Positions 1 through 8,255 of a stretch of 64,000 nucleotides of DNA are shown here, piece by piece. The notes under the pieces were generated by a model. The model ran no database searches and was not told the DNA's origin. It saw nothing but the letters and a program-made list of their open reading frames with translations. The stretch is taken from NCBI GenBank assembly GCA_003139545.1, contig PLJC01000012.1, positions 124,001 to 188,000 of the forward strand. The letters run 5' to 3'. The translations under genes and the position numbers were made by a program. Numbering within the stretch: the first letter of the stretch is position 1; each line of letters begins with the position of its first letter. This stretch comes from Actinomycetota bacterium. GTDB taxonomy: Bacteria; Actinomycetota; Thermoleophilia; Gaiellales; Gaiellaceae.

Positions 1-1
1 G

Positions 2-1090
2 TTGCCGCAGTCCATCTCGGCGCCATTGCCGTCCGACACGATCACCGCCACCCTCGAGCTCGCGGCCTGGATCGTCTTCATGCTGCTCGATCTCGTGCTC
101 ATCCGAAAGATGCTCCAGTTCGCGATCAGGCGAGAGCCGACCCGCACGGAGTTACGACTGCGTCGTGCGTTTGTACGGCACGAGCGTTCTTCGATCGACG
201 GTCCACGCGACTGGCGGACGCACGCGGCGCCTCTCGCATCACCAATCCTTCGTATTCCCACGCGCCGCGAGCCCGCCGAGTCAGAGTCGCCAGCCCAACT
301 TCAGCAGCCCCGTCCGTGCGAATCTTCTGCACGGGTCGACGTCGAAGCGACTGACTCGGGCAACGAGCCACTCGGTGTTCTCGTTCTCGGGCCGCTTGAG
401 CTGACCGGCTGCAAGAAAAAACAGCCGCGGCGTCAGGCGACCGCGGAGCTGATCGCATACCTCGCTGTGCAGCGTCGTTCGGTGAGTCGCGACGAGCTTC
501 TGGAAGCTCTCTGGCCCGGCGACGATCCCCGCCGCAGTGCCGGCCGCGTCTACCAGGCGGTAAGCGAGGCCCGGAAGCTACTCGGCGACGACTTCCGGCG
601 TGACCGCGACGCGTACGCGCTCGACCGCAGGCGACTGCGTATAGACCTTGACGAACTCGAGCACCTCCGCACCGCGGCGGTGGCGACACCAGGAGAAGAT
701 CATCGAGAACTGCTCGAACGGGCGCTGGCGCTGTTCCGCGGCGAGCCGCTCGCGGGCATTGACGCGCTCTGGGCGGAGCCCGAACAGCGTCGACTGACAG
801 CGCTCCGCGCCGATCTCCTTCAGCGTACTGGGTGGCTTCGTTTCCGATCCGGGGATGTCACGGGCGCGCTCGAATACGCCGAGGCAGCTGCCGCTCTCGA
901 TGCTTCGAACGAGCGCCCGGTTCGGTTGGCGATAGAGGCGGAAGCAGCGCTTGGGCATCGCGAGGCGGCCGTCGAGCGATACGAGCGCCTAGGTCGCGAG
1001 TTGGATGAGCGATTTGGGCTCGAGCCCAGCCGCGAAACCAAAGCGCTGCTTCGACACCTGCTCAGCCAAGACCCGACGATCGTGTCCTGA
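2..1090 (+). CDS. Membrane-anchored BTAD (SARP-like) transcriptional regulator, 5' partial
   Basis: The frame is open to the left edge, so the true start probably lies outside the window. Near the visible N-terminus is one hydrophobic segment (about residues 17-37, around AAWIVFMLLDLVLI) followed by a basic, disordered stretch. Residues about 125-355 form an OmpR-like winged helix (LGVLVLGPLELTG, then DELLEALWPGDDP) joined to an all-alpha bacterial transcriptional activator domain ending in RFGLEPSRETKALL. SARP-type activators have this architecture, but the membrane segment suggests a membrane-tethered member, often part of a larger protein. The target is unknown. It is followed by about 170 bp without a gene. 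Confidence 0.75.
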   Translation: MPQSISAPLPSDTITATLELAAWIVFMLLDLVLIRKMLQFAIRREPTRTELRLRRAFVRHERSSIDGPRDWRTHAAPLASPILRIPTRREPAESESPAQLQQPRPCESSARVDVEATDSGNEPLGVLVLGPLELTGCKKKQPRRQATAELIAYLAVQRRSVSRDELLEALWPGDDPRRSAGRVYQAVSEARKLLGDDFRRDRDAYALDRRRLRIDLDELEHLRTAAVATPGEDHRELLERALALFRGEPLAGIDALWAEPEQRRLTALRADLLQRTGWLRFRSGDVTGALEYAEAAAALDASNERPVRLAIEAEAALGHREAAVERYERLGRELDERFGLEPSRETKALLRHLLSQDPTIVS

Positions 1091-1262
1091 CCAACACGCG
1101 CTAGGCGTGCTGCAGCATCACTTCACTCACTCACCAGACTTGACGGTGCAGTACCCAGGATCCATATGCGGTCTGAACTGCGAGCGGAGTTCGACCGCCT
1201 GTCGGGCGGAAGACGAGTGCTGACGATAGTTAGCAGTCCGGTTGCGGTGCGATGATCGCCGG

Positions 1263-3056
1263 GTGGCACAGTCGAATAAGCATCCGATCGACCCGAAGTC
1301 CGAAGACTTCAAAGAGATCCTCAGCGCCTTTCCGTTCGAGGTGCCGCGCTATCAGCGCGCGTTCGATTGGGACGCGGAGGAGGTACGCGACTGGGCCCGA
1401 GACCTCATCGTCATCGCAACGCAGCGGGTTGCGAAAGCTAGGAGGCGCCACTTCTTCGGCGCGATCATCTCCGTCAGCTCGGCCGCGGCGAAGACCTTCG
1501 AGGTGGTTGACGGCCAGCAACGGCTGACAACCGAGATCTTGTCGCTGACCGAACTGAAGGCGCGTTACGAGACGCTTGCGACGGTCGCCAAAGCTGCAAA
1601 GAAGGCAAAGGTCGCTTCTGATGCGAGGAAGGAGGCGAAGGAGGTCGACAAGTGCTTGGAGACTGGGACCGGAAGCCCCCGGCTGACGCTGTCTCAGCGC
1701 GACAAGCAGTTCTTCGAGGACATGCTCGCCGGCACTGCCAAGAAGCCAACCGGCGGAGCGGATGAATCGCACAAGCGACTGTGGAGGGCGCGAGACATTT
1801 TGCGCGCCGAGCTGTTCGACTCCTTTCTCAAGGGAGCGTCAACACCAGCTGATCAGCTGAAGCGTCTGAATGCACTACGCGATGCGCTGCTCGTAGATGG
1901 CTACCTCGTCCATCTGTTCACGAACGACGCTCGTGACGCGTATCAGGTGTTCATGATCTTGAACGATCGCGGCCGTCCGCTCTCGACAGGTTCGCTCCTG
2001 CGAACGCACACGCTCGCGGTTCTCGCCTCTTATACCGCCCAGCAGTCAGGCGCAGAGAGCGACTGGGACTCGATCCTTTCCGCGGGAGATCGTGTCGTCG
2101 ACTCGTTCCTGATCGCCTACTACGTGTCGTTCCAAGGCGATCGTGTACCCAAGGGTGAGCTGTATAGAAGCTTCCGCGACGTCTTCCTCGTCGAGGCGGT
2201 CAAGACGGTGGCCGAAGCCAACGCGCTTCGCAAGCGCATCGGCGCTCTCAAAGACGAGATGGCGACGTTCCGGCGCATCCGCGCTGGTGAATGGCCGTAC
2301 GACAACGCGTCGGTTACGGCTTGGGAGCGGGATCGCCTCGGCAGGCTGACGACGGCACTCGGACATGACCTCGCGAACCCTCTCTTGTTGGCAGTCGCAC
2401 GCACCGTCGACGAGAAAGCGTTTCGTGACCTTGTGCTGATGCTCGAAGCGTTCGTCTTTCGCTACATCAACGTTGTGGGCGCTAGCCCGACGCGCCTGCA
2501 AGGCGAGTACTACAAGGCGGCAAAGGCGACACGCGCCACCGGCAAGCTCGACATCAACACGCTGCGCAACTCTCTGAGGAAGCTGATGAAGCAGCTCGCT
2601 GATGATCCGCTCTTTGAAGCTCAGCTTCGTGAGCAGCTGCGGTTCGGCGACTCGAAGGCGCGCAAGCTGCTGATCCGGCACTTCCTGACGACCCTTGAGG
2701 ACTACGAGAAGTGGTACTCCGGCGGCGCCTCCGGTAAGCCCAGGGTCCAAGACAAGACGAGAGTGTTTGACCTCCAGTACGTCAACGTCGAACACATCTA
2801 TCCGCAGAACCCGCCGGTCAACGATCCCAGCCTCGCGAACCTGACGAATGCCCTCGGTAACCTGACGGCGCTTGATCCAGTGCACGGCGGGAAGATCGGG
2901 AACGCTGACTTCCAGGCGAAGAAGCTTGAGTACGGTAAGTCATCATTCCTAATCACGCAGCCGCTCGCTGCACTGGCAGACTGGACGCCGCAGCGCATCC
3001 AAGACCGCTTCGACTTCTACGCCGCGCGGGCGAAGAAGCTCTTCGTCGTTCGCTGA
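1263..3056 (+). CDS. DUF262-DUF1524 (SspE/GmrSD-type) nuclease
   Basis: About 597 residues from the GTG at 1263, which reads VAQSNKHPIDP; an earlier TTG at 1242 is possible. The N-terminal DUF262 domain carries FEVPRYQRAFDW and the signature DGQQR (about residues 83-87), the nucleotide-hydrolysing motif of ParB/Srx-like DUF262 proteins. The C-terminus has the HNH-like DUF1524 signature EHIYPQN (His about residue 511) followed by LGNLTAL and a late Asn-Phe-Lys pattern. This two-domain layout is that of SspE, BrxU and fused GmrSD restriction enzymes; SspE senses phosphorothioate DNA. Its place beside dndBCDEA suggests it is the restriction arm of this locus. That role is inference; the family call is firm. 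Confidence 0.85.
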   Translation: MAQSNKHPIDPKSEDFKEILSAFPFEVPRYQRAFDWDAEEVRDWARDLIVIATQRVAKARRRHFFGAIISVSSAAAKTFEVVDGQQRLTTEILSLTELKARYETLATVAKAAKKAKVASDARKEAKEVDKCLETGTGSPRLTLSQRDKQFFEDMLAGTAKKPTGGADESHKRLWRARDILRAELFDSFLKGASTPADQLKRLNALRDALLVDGYLVHLFTNDARDAYQVFMILNDRGRPLSTGSLLRTHTLAVLASYTAQQSGAESDWDSILSAGDRVVDSFLIAYYVSFQGDRVPKGELYRSFRDVFLVEAVKTVAEANALRKRIGALKDEMATFRRIRAGEWPYDNASVTAWERDRLGRLTTALGHDLANPLLLAVARTVDEKAFRDLVLMLEAFVFRYINVVGASPTRLQGEYYKAAKATRATGKLDINTLRNSLRKLMKQLADDPLFEAQLREQLRFGDSKARKLLIRHFLTTLEDYEKWYSGGASGKPRVQDKTRVFDLQYVNVEHIYPQNPPVNDPSLANLTNALGNLTALDPVHGGKIGNADFQAKKLEYGKSSFLITQPLAALADWTPQRIQDRFDFYAARAKKLFVVR

Positions 3057-3075
3057 TCTCCCGTGTGACGTATTT

Positions 3076-4899
3076 TCAGCTCCCCCGTAGCGCTTCGGTG
3101 ACGAACGTGCCGCTGAACTGACCCCAGTAGCTGCGCAGTGACGCGTAGTCCTGGTCAGCATTCGGATTCATGTTCTCGGCGAAGGCATACGCCATGAAGA
3201 GCACGTCCAGCGCCACTTCGGCCTTGCGCGCGAGGTCAATGACTTGCGCCGGGTTTAGCTGCTCGGGCTCTTTTGCGGCCACCTCCTTCAATGGCCGGTA
3301 GACCGAACGCATGAACGGATGGCGGTTGTTCAGCTTGACGACCGCCTTGCCGTTCAGGTGCTCGATGTCGAGCAGACCGTTACCCGGCCATTCGAGGTCG
3401 ATCAAGGTCACCGGAAGCTTTTCGACCGCGTAGCGGATCTGCTCGCGCTTCTTTTCGTCCTCCGGACCGATCTGCAGATCCTGCTCGAGCTCGGCGATCA
3501 CATCATCTGAGCTGCGCACGGCGGCTCCTTCGTCAACGGCAGGAGCTCTCTCGCCACCGGCTTGGCCAGTTCCGTGTGTGCCGCCGGTGCCGGCTCCGGC
3601 CGGATCTGGCGTACCCGCGCGACCCTGCGGCAGCTTCCCGGCGGCGCGCTCGACCGCGGTATGAGCCGCCTCGTGCTCAGTTGCGTCCTTGCGCTCCACG
3701 AGATCGTTCTTCGAGAAGTCCGCCTGGATGCGATCGCGCGCGATCTTGACGGGCCGCTCGACCAGCTTGCGGATCTCGCCGCGGAGCTTGCCGTCTGGTT
3801 CGGCGCCACGCTTGACGTTGCGCACACGGAAGTACTCATCGAGGGTAGCGGGAAAGCTGATCTCGACACCGATGAAGCGGTCGATTCTCTCTGTCCCACC
3901 CGGCAGCAGCTTCGGAACGATGTCGTAGTAGATCTCCCGCCCTTCGCGAAGGATCGACACCTTTCCTTCGTTGTCGGGGATGTAGAGATCTGCGAACTGC
4001 TTGCCTTCGTCCCCGCGGTAGCCACCGACACCGCGGACACGCCGGAACACCTCGGGAAGCAAGGTGACGCGGACATGAACCTTGTGGCCGTCGATCTCGA
4101 TCGTGTCGTCGCCGAGGATGTCGGCCTTGGCATTGTCGAAGCGCTCGACGACACGCGGCATGTCAAGCAGAAACAGCGGGTCGTGCAGATGAACTTCCTT
4201 GCCGTCGAGCTCGATGTACAGGCCTTCATCGATGAAGCGGCGGTACCCGCGCTTCAGGAAATAGAGGAGTTCGCTGAGGCGCTCGTCGATCGCAGCGCCG
4301 AACCGTCCGCCGCCGGTGAGCCGGTCGACGTTTGACCAGACGACGAGTGTGCCGGAGCTGAACGGCTGGCTCTTGCGGGGATCGCTCATCAGATCTTGCC
4401 AGTCGGTCGGAAAACTGTCGACCTGTGTCGCCGTGAGTTGCGTCTGCGCGCCGGCCTGGATCTGGTCGAGGTCGAGGAACGTGTGGAAGACGGCATCGCT
4501 CCCGGCCTGTCGCGACCAGATGTCGCAGCGGCGTGCCTGGCTGAGCGTCGCGAGCTTGAGTCCCATCCCGAAGCGGCCGAGACCATTGCGGTCGTTGATC
4601 CTCGTGCCGAAGCCGAGCGACAGGGCGCTCGCGAGGGTTTCAGGCGCGATTCCGAGTCCGTCATCAGCGAATGCGACCTCGCTGATCCGTTTCGTCTTCG
4701 CTTCAGTCGCGGTCGTCGTGCGAATCCGGATGATCCGCGCACCTGCCTGGATCGAGTTGTCGACGGGCTCGCCGACTGCGGCCGCGAGGTCGTAGCCAGC
4801 GTCGCGTGAGCTTTCGAGCGCCTGCCCTTCTTGGACAAGCGGCGCCGACAGCTGCGCCGGCGAGTCGGGGGCGGGGGTTTCGATCGTCGTGTCAGTCAT
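3076..4899 (-). CDS. GHKL (HATPase_c_3) ATP-binding protein of the dnd locus
   Basis: About 607 residues from the ATG at 4899, preceded by AAGGAG; a longer TTG start at 4932 is less likely. The three ATP-binding boxes of the gyrase/Hsp90/MutL fold are visible: N-box EPVDNS (about 44-49), G1 DDGLG (79-83) and G2 GLGRFGMGLK (106-115). A long uncharacterised middle region follows, then a Gly/Ala-rich linker (around residues 430-460) and a helical C-terminal part. It lies just downstream of the small sigma4-like gene, probably translationally coupled to it, and converges on the DUF262 nuclease with about 20 bp between stops. MORC-like ATPases have this N-terminal type. A role in sensing or restricting DNA is inference. 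Confidence 0.75.
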   Translation of the reverse strand: MTDTTIETPAPDSPAQLSAPLVQEGQALESSRDAGYDLAAAVGEPVDNSIQAGARIIRIRTTTATEAKTKRISEVAFADDGLGIAPETLASALSLGFGTRINDRNGLGRFGMGLKLATLSQARRCDIWSRQAGSDAVFHTFLDLDQIQAGAQTQLTATQVDSFPTDWQDLMSDPRKSQPFSSGTLVVWSNVDRLTGGGRFGAAIDERLSELLYFLKRGYRRFIDEGLYIELDGKEVHLHDPLFLLDMPRVVERFDNAKADILGDDTIEIDGHKVHVRVTLLPEVFRRVRGVGGYRGDEGKQFADLYIPDNEGKVSILREGREIYYDIVPKLLPGGTERIDRFIGVEISFPATLDEYFRVRNVKRGAEPDGKLRGEIRKLVERPVKIARDRIQADFSKNDLVERKDATEHEAAHTAVERAAGKLPQGRAGTPDPAGAGTGGTHGTGQAGGERAPAVDEGAAVRSSDDVIAELEQDLQIGPEDEKKREQIRYAVEKLPVTLIDLEWPGNGLLDIEHLNGKAVVKLNNRHPFMRSVYRPLKEVAAKEPEQLNPAQVIDLARKAEVALDVLFMAYAFAENMNPNADQDYASLRSYWGQFSGTFVTEALRGS

Positions 4900-4928
4900 G
4901 TCAGGCTCTCCTTGTTCGGCAAACGGTG

Positions 4929-5375
4929 TCAAGCGGCGACGGCGAGCGCCGCCGCCGCGCGTGACCGGGCACGGAACAGCCGAACGCGAAAGCGCTCAGC
5001 TGGAAGCTCGAGCTGTTGCGCTGCGGTCGCAGGGCCAAAGCCAAGAGCGATCAAGCCCAGCGCGGCGCGATCGGGCGCGGCGAGATCGCGGAACCACACG
5101 GGCAACTCGGTTGCGTCCTCCGGCTCGAGTGAGACGTCCGGCAGACGGTCGCCGACGGGCTCGATCAGCGCGATCTGGTTGCGGCGATCGATCTTCTTCG
5201 CGGCGTTCCGCAGAGCGCCCTGCGCAAGCATGCGCGGATCTCCGCGCCTCTCGGGCTGGCGTAGCAAATCGTCAAGTGCCTCGTCGTAACGGCGGCCGAG
5301 AAAGAAGTTCCGGCTGCCGTACCGATCGGAGAGGTGCTGCAGGAAGCCGACAGCGTCGGCAACGTCTTCGGTCAT
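4929..5375 (-). CDS. Small sigma-70 region-4-like DNA-binding protein
   Basis: 148 residues from the ATG at 5375, which has an excellent Shine-Dalgarno (AAAGGAGGACAA). The C-terminal third, beginning WFRDLAAPDRAALGLIALG, has the helix-turn-helix look of sigma region 4: a cluster around AATAAQQLELP is followed by a basic recognition helix (RVRLFRARSRAA). The N-terminal half is charged and helical and may be a degenerate region 2 (ALRNAAKKIDRRN). It is too short for a normal ECF sigma factor. It heads the two-gene operon with the GHKL ATPase and is transcribed divergently from dndB, so it may act as regulator or DNA-binding partner of that ATPase. I do not recognise the exact family. Confidence 0.6.
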   Translation of the reverse strand: MTEDVADAVGFLQHLSDRYGSRNFFLGRRYDEALDDLLRQPERRGDPRMLAQGALRNAAKKIDRRNQIALIEPVGDRLPDVSLEPEDATELPVWFRDLAAPDRAALGLIALGFGPATAAQQLELPAERFRVRLFRARSRAAAALAVAA

Positions 5376-5728
5376 TTGTCCTCCTTTTCCTGCGACACCC
5401 CATCCGGGCGCGTCGCAAGCTTTTCTCTGGACTGTGCTAGAGCCTACGTTGCCGGCCGCCCGAGAACAACCACGGGCGGCCGTCACAAACTAAAGGGGCG
5501 TGGCGAGTAACGAACGTTTCAGGCCGGCTCGTTACCGGCTGGCGCCGCGTGCCCCTGCGGCTCTGACCGCCTACTTGTCCCACCGCGACGGACAGCTAGA
5601 CCCACGGTCTCGTGGGTGCTGAGCGGCTGAAACAGGCGCTCCATGAGGGTGGCGGGTAACGCTGCCGTCGTCCGGTGCCCCTCATACATTTGAAAGCGTC
5701 CGTCGGCCGTAGGAGGAACGTCCGCTCA
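5376..5728. promoter_or_regulatory. Divergent control region between the sigma4-like/GHKL operon and dndB
   Basis: About 350 bp without a convincing gene. It separates the leftward sigma4-like/GHKL operon from the rightward dnd operon and must hold both promoters. It contains a 7-bp dyad (see the entry at 5507-5535) and a third copy of the same half-site, GGCGGGTAACG, at 5651-5661. A good ribosome site, AGGAGG, lies shortly upstream of the dndB ATG, although its spacing (about 14 nt) is long. I see no clear -35/-10 pair. Confidence 0.5.
5507..5535. promoter_or_regulatory. Dyad GTAACGA-N15-TCGTTAC, candidate dnd operator
   Basis: GTAACGA at 5507-5513 and its exact reverse complement TCGTTAC at 5529-5535 are separated by 15 bp. 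The extended half-site GTGGCGAGTAACG recurs as GTGGCGGGTAACG ending at 5661. DndB proteins are known repressors of dnd operons and bind dyads in their promoters, so autoregulation by the DndB encoded just downstream, or binding by the sigma4-like protein, is plausible. No binding data are visible in sequence alone. Confidence 0.45.
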
Positions 5729-6853
5729 ATGTCCAGGAAGGTCCAGCACACTTCCGAGTGCGTCCACGCGTTCGCCGCGATCCGCGGTGTGCAGGCGGGA
5801 CGGGAGTACTTCGTGATCTCGGTGCCACTGCGAATGCTGCCGACGCTGTTCACCTTCGACGATCCCACACTGCCGCCGGAGCAGCGGGCACAGCGCGTCG
5901 TCAACGCTGCACGTGTGCCCTCGATCGCGGCATACCTGGTCGCCAACCCTCGCGACTACGTGATGAGCGCGCTCACCGCTTCGGTCGATCAGGAGGTCTA
6001 TTTCGAACCTGGCAACTCAGCATCGAACGCGGGACTGCTGAAGGTGCCGATGGGCGCTCGGCTGCTCGTGAACGACGGGCAGCATCGGCGCGCGGCGATC
6101 GCGCTCGCGCTCGAGGAGTGTCCAGAACTGTCGGACGAAACGCTTCCGGTGACCTTGTTCCTTGACGCCGGCCTGGCCCGCAGCCAGCAGATCTTCGCCG
6201 ACTTGAACCGGTACGCCCTTAAGCCGTCGCGCTCGTTGGGCGTGTTGTTCGATCAGCGCGACCCGGTCGCCGCCATCGCCCGAACGGTCGCGCAGACAGT
6301 CGATCCGTTCCGCGGCTTCACCGAGTTCGAGAAGACGAGCCTTTCGCACCGCACCCGCAACGTCTTCACTCTCAGCGGTATCTACCAGGGAGTCAGCGCG
6401 CTGCTCCGTCGCCCGCGGGCGTCTGTCGACGCAGGCGCGGCGGAACTGGCGGTCGAGTATTGGACGCAAGTCGGGAAGTTGATTCGAGGGTGGGGGTTCG
6501 TCGATGAGAGCCGCTCGTCACACACCCTGCGAGCCCAGATGATTCACACGCATGCGGTTGCTATTCACGCGCTTGGCGTCGCGGGCGCCGGGTTGCTCGC
6601 CGCCGCACCTGACGGCTGGCAGGATCGTCTACAGCTTCTCAGGACGCTGGATTGGTCACGGACGAACACGCCGACTTGGGAAGGACGCGCGATCAGTAAC
6701 GGCATGATCACGAAGGCCGGCAACAGCGTCACGTTGACCGCCAACGCGATCAAGCGCGCCCTTGGGATTGACCTTTCCGACGCAGAGCTTGTGGTTGAGC
6801 AGTCCGTTGTGGTCCGCGAGGTCGAAGCGAGTGTCGTCGATGCCGCCGCGTAA
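5729..6853 (+). CDS. dndB: DndB-type DGQHR-domain protein, dnd operon regulator
   Basis: 374 residues from the ATG at 5729 (MSRKVQHTSE). The family signature DGQHRR sits at about residues 116-121 within the stretch LLVNDGQHRRAAI, followed by the expected FADLNRYALKPSRSL segment. DndB is not needed for phosphorothioation but represses the dnd operon and tunes modification. It is the first gene of a tightly coupled operon: the dndC ATG lies inside its last codons. Length is typical. The only uncertainty is the start, since a TTG 18 codons upstream is open but has no better ribosome site. Confidence 0.92.
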   Translation: MSRKVQHTSECVHAFAAIRGVQAGREYFVISVPLRMLPTLFTFDDPTLPPEQRAQRVVNAARVPSIAAYLVANPRDYVMSALTASVDQEVYFEPGNSASNAGLLKVPMGARLLVNDGQHRRAAIALALEECPELSDETLPVTLFLDAGLARSQQIFADLNRYALKPSRSLGVLFDQRDPVAAIARTVAQTVDPFRGFTEFEKTSLSHRTRNVFTLSGIYQGVSALLRRPRASVDAGAAELAVEYWTQVGKLIRGWGFVDESRSSHTLRAQMIHTHAVAIHALGVAGAGLLAAAPDGWQDRLQLLRTLDWSRTNTPTWEGRAISNGMITKAGNSVTLTANAIKRALGIDLSDAELVVEQSVVVREVEASVVDAAA

Positions 6854-8255
6854 GCCGCAACTCGCAGAGCTCTACGCTGCGACTCAACGCGAGATCCAGG
6901 ACGTCTACACGTCAGATGAGCGTCCGTGGGTAATCGGGTTCAGCGGTGGCAAAGATTCGACGACCGCGCTGCAGCTGGTCTGGTACGCGCTGCGTGACCT
7001 TCCAGCCGACAAGCGGACAAAGCCGGTGTATGTCGTCGCCGGGGACACGTTGGTCGAGACCCCGGTCATCGTCGACTTCCTCTCCGATCAGCTCGACGCG
7101 ATCAATGCCGCAGCCAAGAAGCAAGGGCTGCCGATCAGCGCGCACAAGGTGACGCCAACGATCGACGAGTCGTTCTGGATCAACCTGATCGGCAAGGGCT
7201 ATCCCGCGCCGTCAAAGCGCTTCCGCTGGTGCACCGAGCGGATGAAGATCAACCCTGCGAATCGCTTCATTCTCGATCGCGTCGCCGAGCACGGCGAAGT
7301 CGTCTTGGTGCTAGGCGTCCGCCGTCAGGAGAGCGCGACACGGGCGCAGGTCATGAGCTTGCGGGCGATCCGTGGCACGTTGCTCTCAAGGCATACGCGT
7401 CTGCCGAACGCCTTTGTCTACACGCCCGTGCGTGACTACAGCGTCGATGACGTATGGACATACCTCTTGCAGCTGCCTTCTCCGTGGGGTGGCAGCAACG
7501 AGGATCTGGTCGCGCTGTATCGGGCGTCCGCGAGTGAGTGTCCGCTCGTCGTCGACGACACGACTCCGTCATGCGGGTCGAGTCGCTTTGGCTGTTGGGT
7601 CTGCACCGTGGTTACGCAGGACAAGGCGATGGAGGCGATGGTGGACGGCGGCGAGACGTGGCTCGAACCACTCCTTGAGTTCCGTGACTTTCTGGCCGAC
7701 ACGCAACGGCCGGCGCGCAAGGCGAAGGTGCGTCAGCACGTACGTCGGGACGGCATGGTCAGGCAGAAGAATCACGGCACGCCGGAAGATCCAATCATTC
7801 GCGGGCCGTACAAGCTGGAGTTTTGCCAGGAGTTGCTTGAGCGTCTCCTTGACGCACAAGAGCGCGCACGTAAGCTCGCGCCGCCCGGACAGGAAGTCGA
7901 GCTGATTGCAGAAGATGAGTTGGTCGAGATTCGCCGGATTTGGCGCTTTGACCGACACGACTGGAGCGACTCAGTCCCGGCGATCTATCGGCGCGCAACA
8001 GGGCGCGAGCTGGCGGTTCCCGCAGAAGCTGTCGGGATGTTCGATTCGGACGATGAGGCGCTTTTGGCTGAGCTTGCGGAGCAGCACGATCTGCCGCTTG
8101 GCTTGATCAAGGCTTTGCTCGACAGCGCGACATCGCTGCAAGGGCTGAAGCGGCGTGCAGGCATCCTTGATCGTGTCGATCGCGTGCTCGCGCGCGAGTG
8201 GCGTGAGGAAGATGTTGTGCTCGGCGAACTCGAGAAGGGATCCGCGGCGGCATGA
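6840..8255 (+). CDS. dndC: DndC, PAPS-reductase-like sulfurtransferase for DNA phosphorothioation
   Basis: 471 residues from the ATG at 6840, which overlaps the dndB stop. The PP-loop SGGKDS (residues 35-40) marks an ATP pyrophosphatase that adenylates its substrate. Cysteines at about 131, 234, 245, 252 and 255, including the C-x6-C-x2-C group ending FGCWVC, are placed to hold the 4Fe-4S cluster of DndC. The conserved RRQES motif follows at about 161-165. DndC receives sulfur from the cysteine desulfurase encoded at the end of the operon and passes it to the DNA backbone. The reading frame looks intact and complete, so the enzyme is probably active. Confidence 0.95.
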   Translation: MPPRKPQLAELYAATQREIQDVYTSDERPWVIGFSGGKDSTTALQLVWYALRDLPADKRTKPVYVVAGDTLVETPVIVDFLSDQLDAINAAAKKQGLPISAHKVTPTIDESFWINLIGKGYPAPSKRFRWCTERMKINPANRFILDRVAEHGEVVLVLGVRRQESATRAQVMSLRAIRGTLLSRHTRLPNAFVYTPVRDYSVDDVWTYLLQLPSPWGGSNEDLVALYRASASECPLVVDDTTPSCGSSRFGCWVCTVVTQDKAMEAMVDGGETWLEPLLEFRDFLADTQRPARKAKVRQHVRRDGMVRQKNHGTPEDPIIRGPYKLEFCQELLERLLDAQERARKLAPPGQEVELIAEDELVEIRRIWRFDRHDWSDSVPAIYRRATGRELAVPAEAVGMFDSDDEALLAELAEQHDLPLGLIKALLDSATSLQGLKRRAGILDRVDRVLAREWREEDVVLGELEKGSAAA

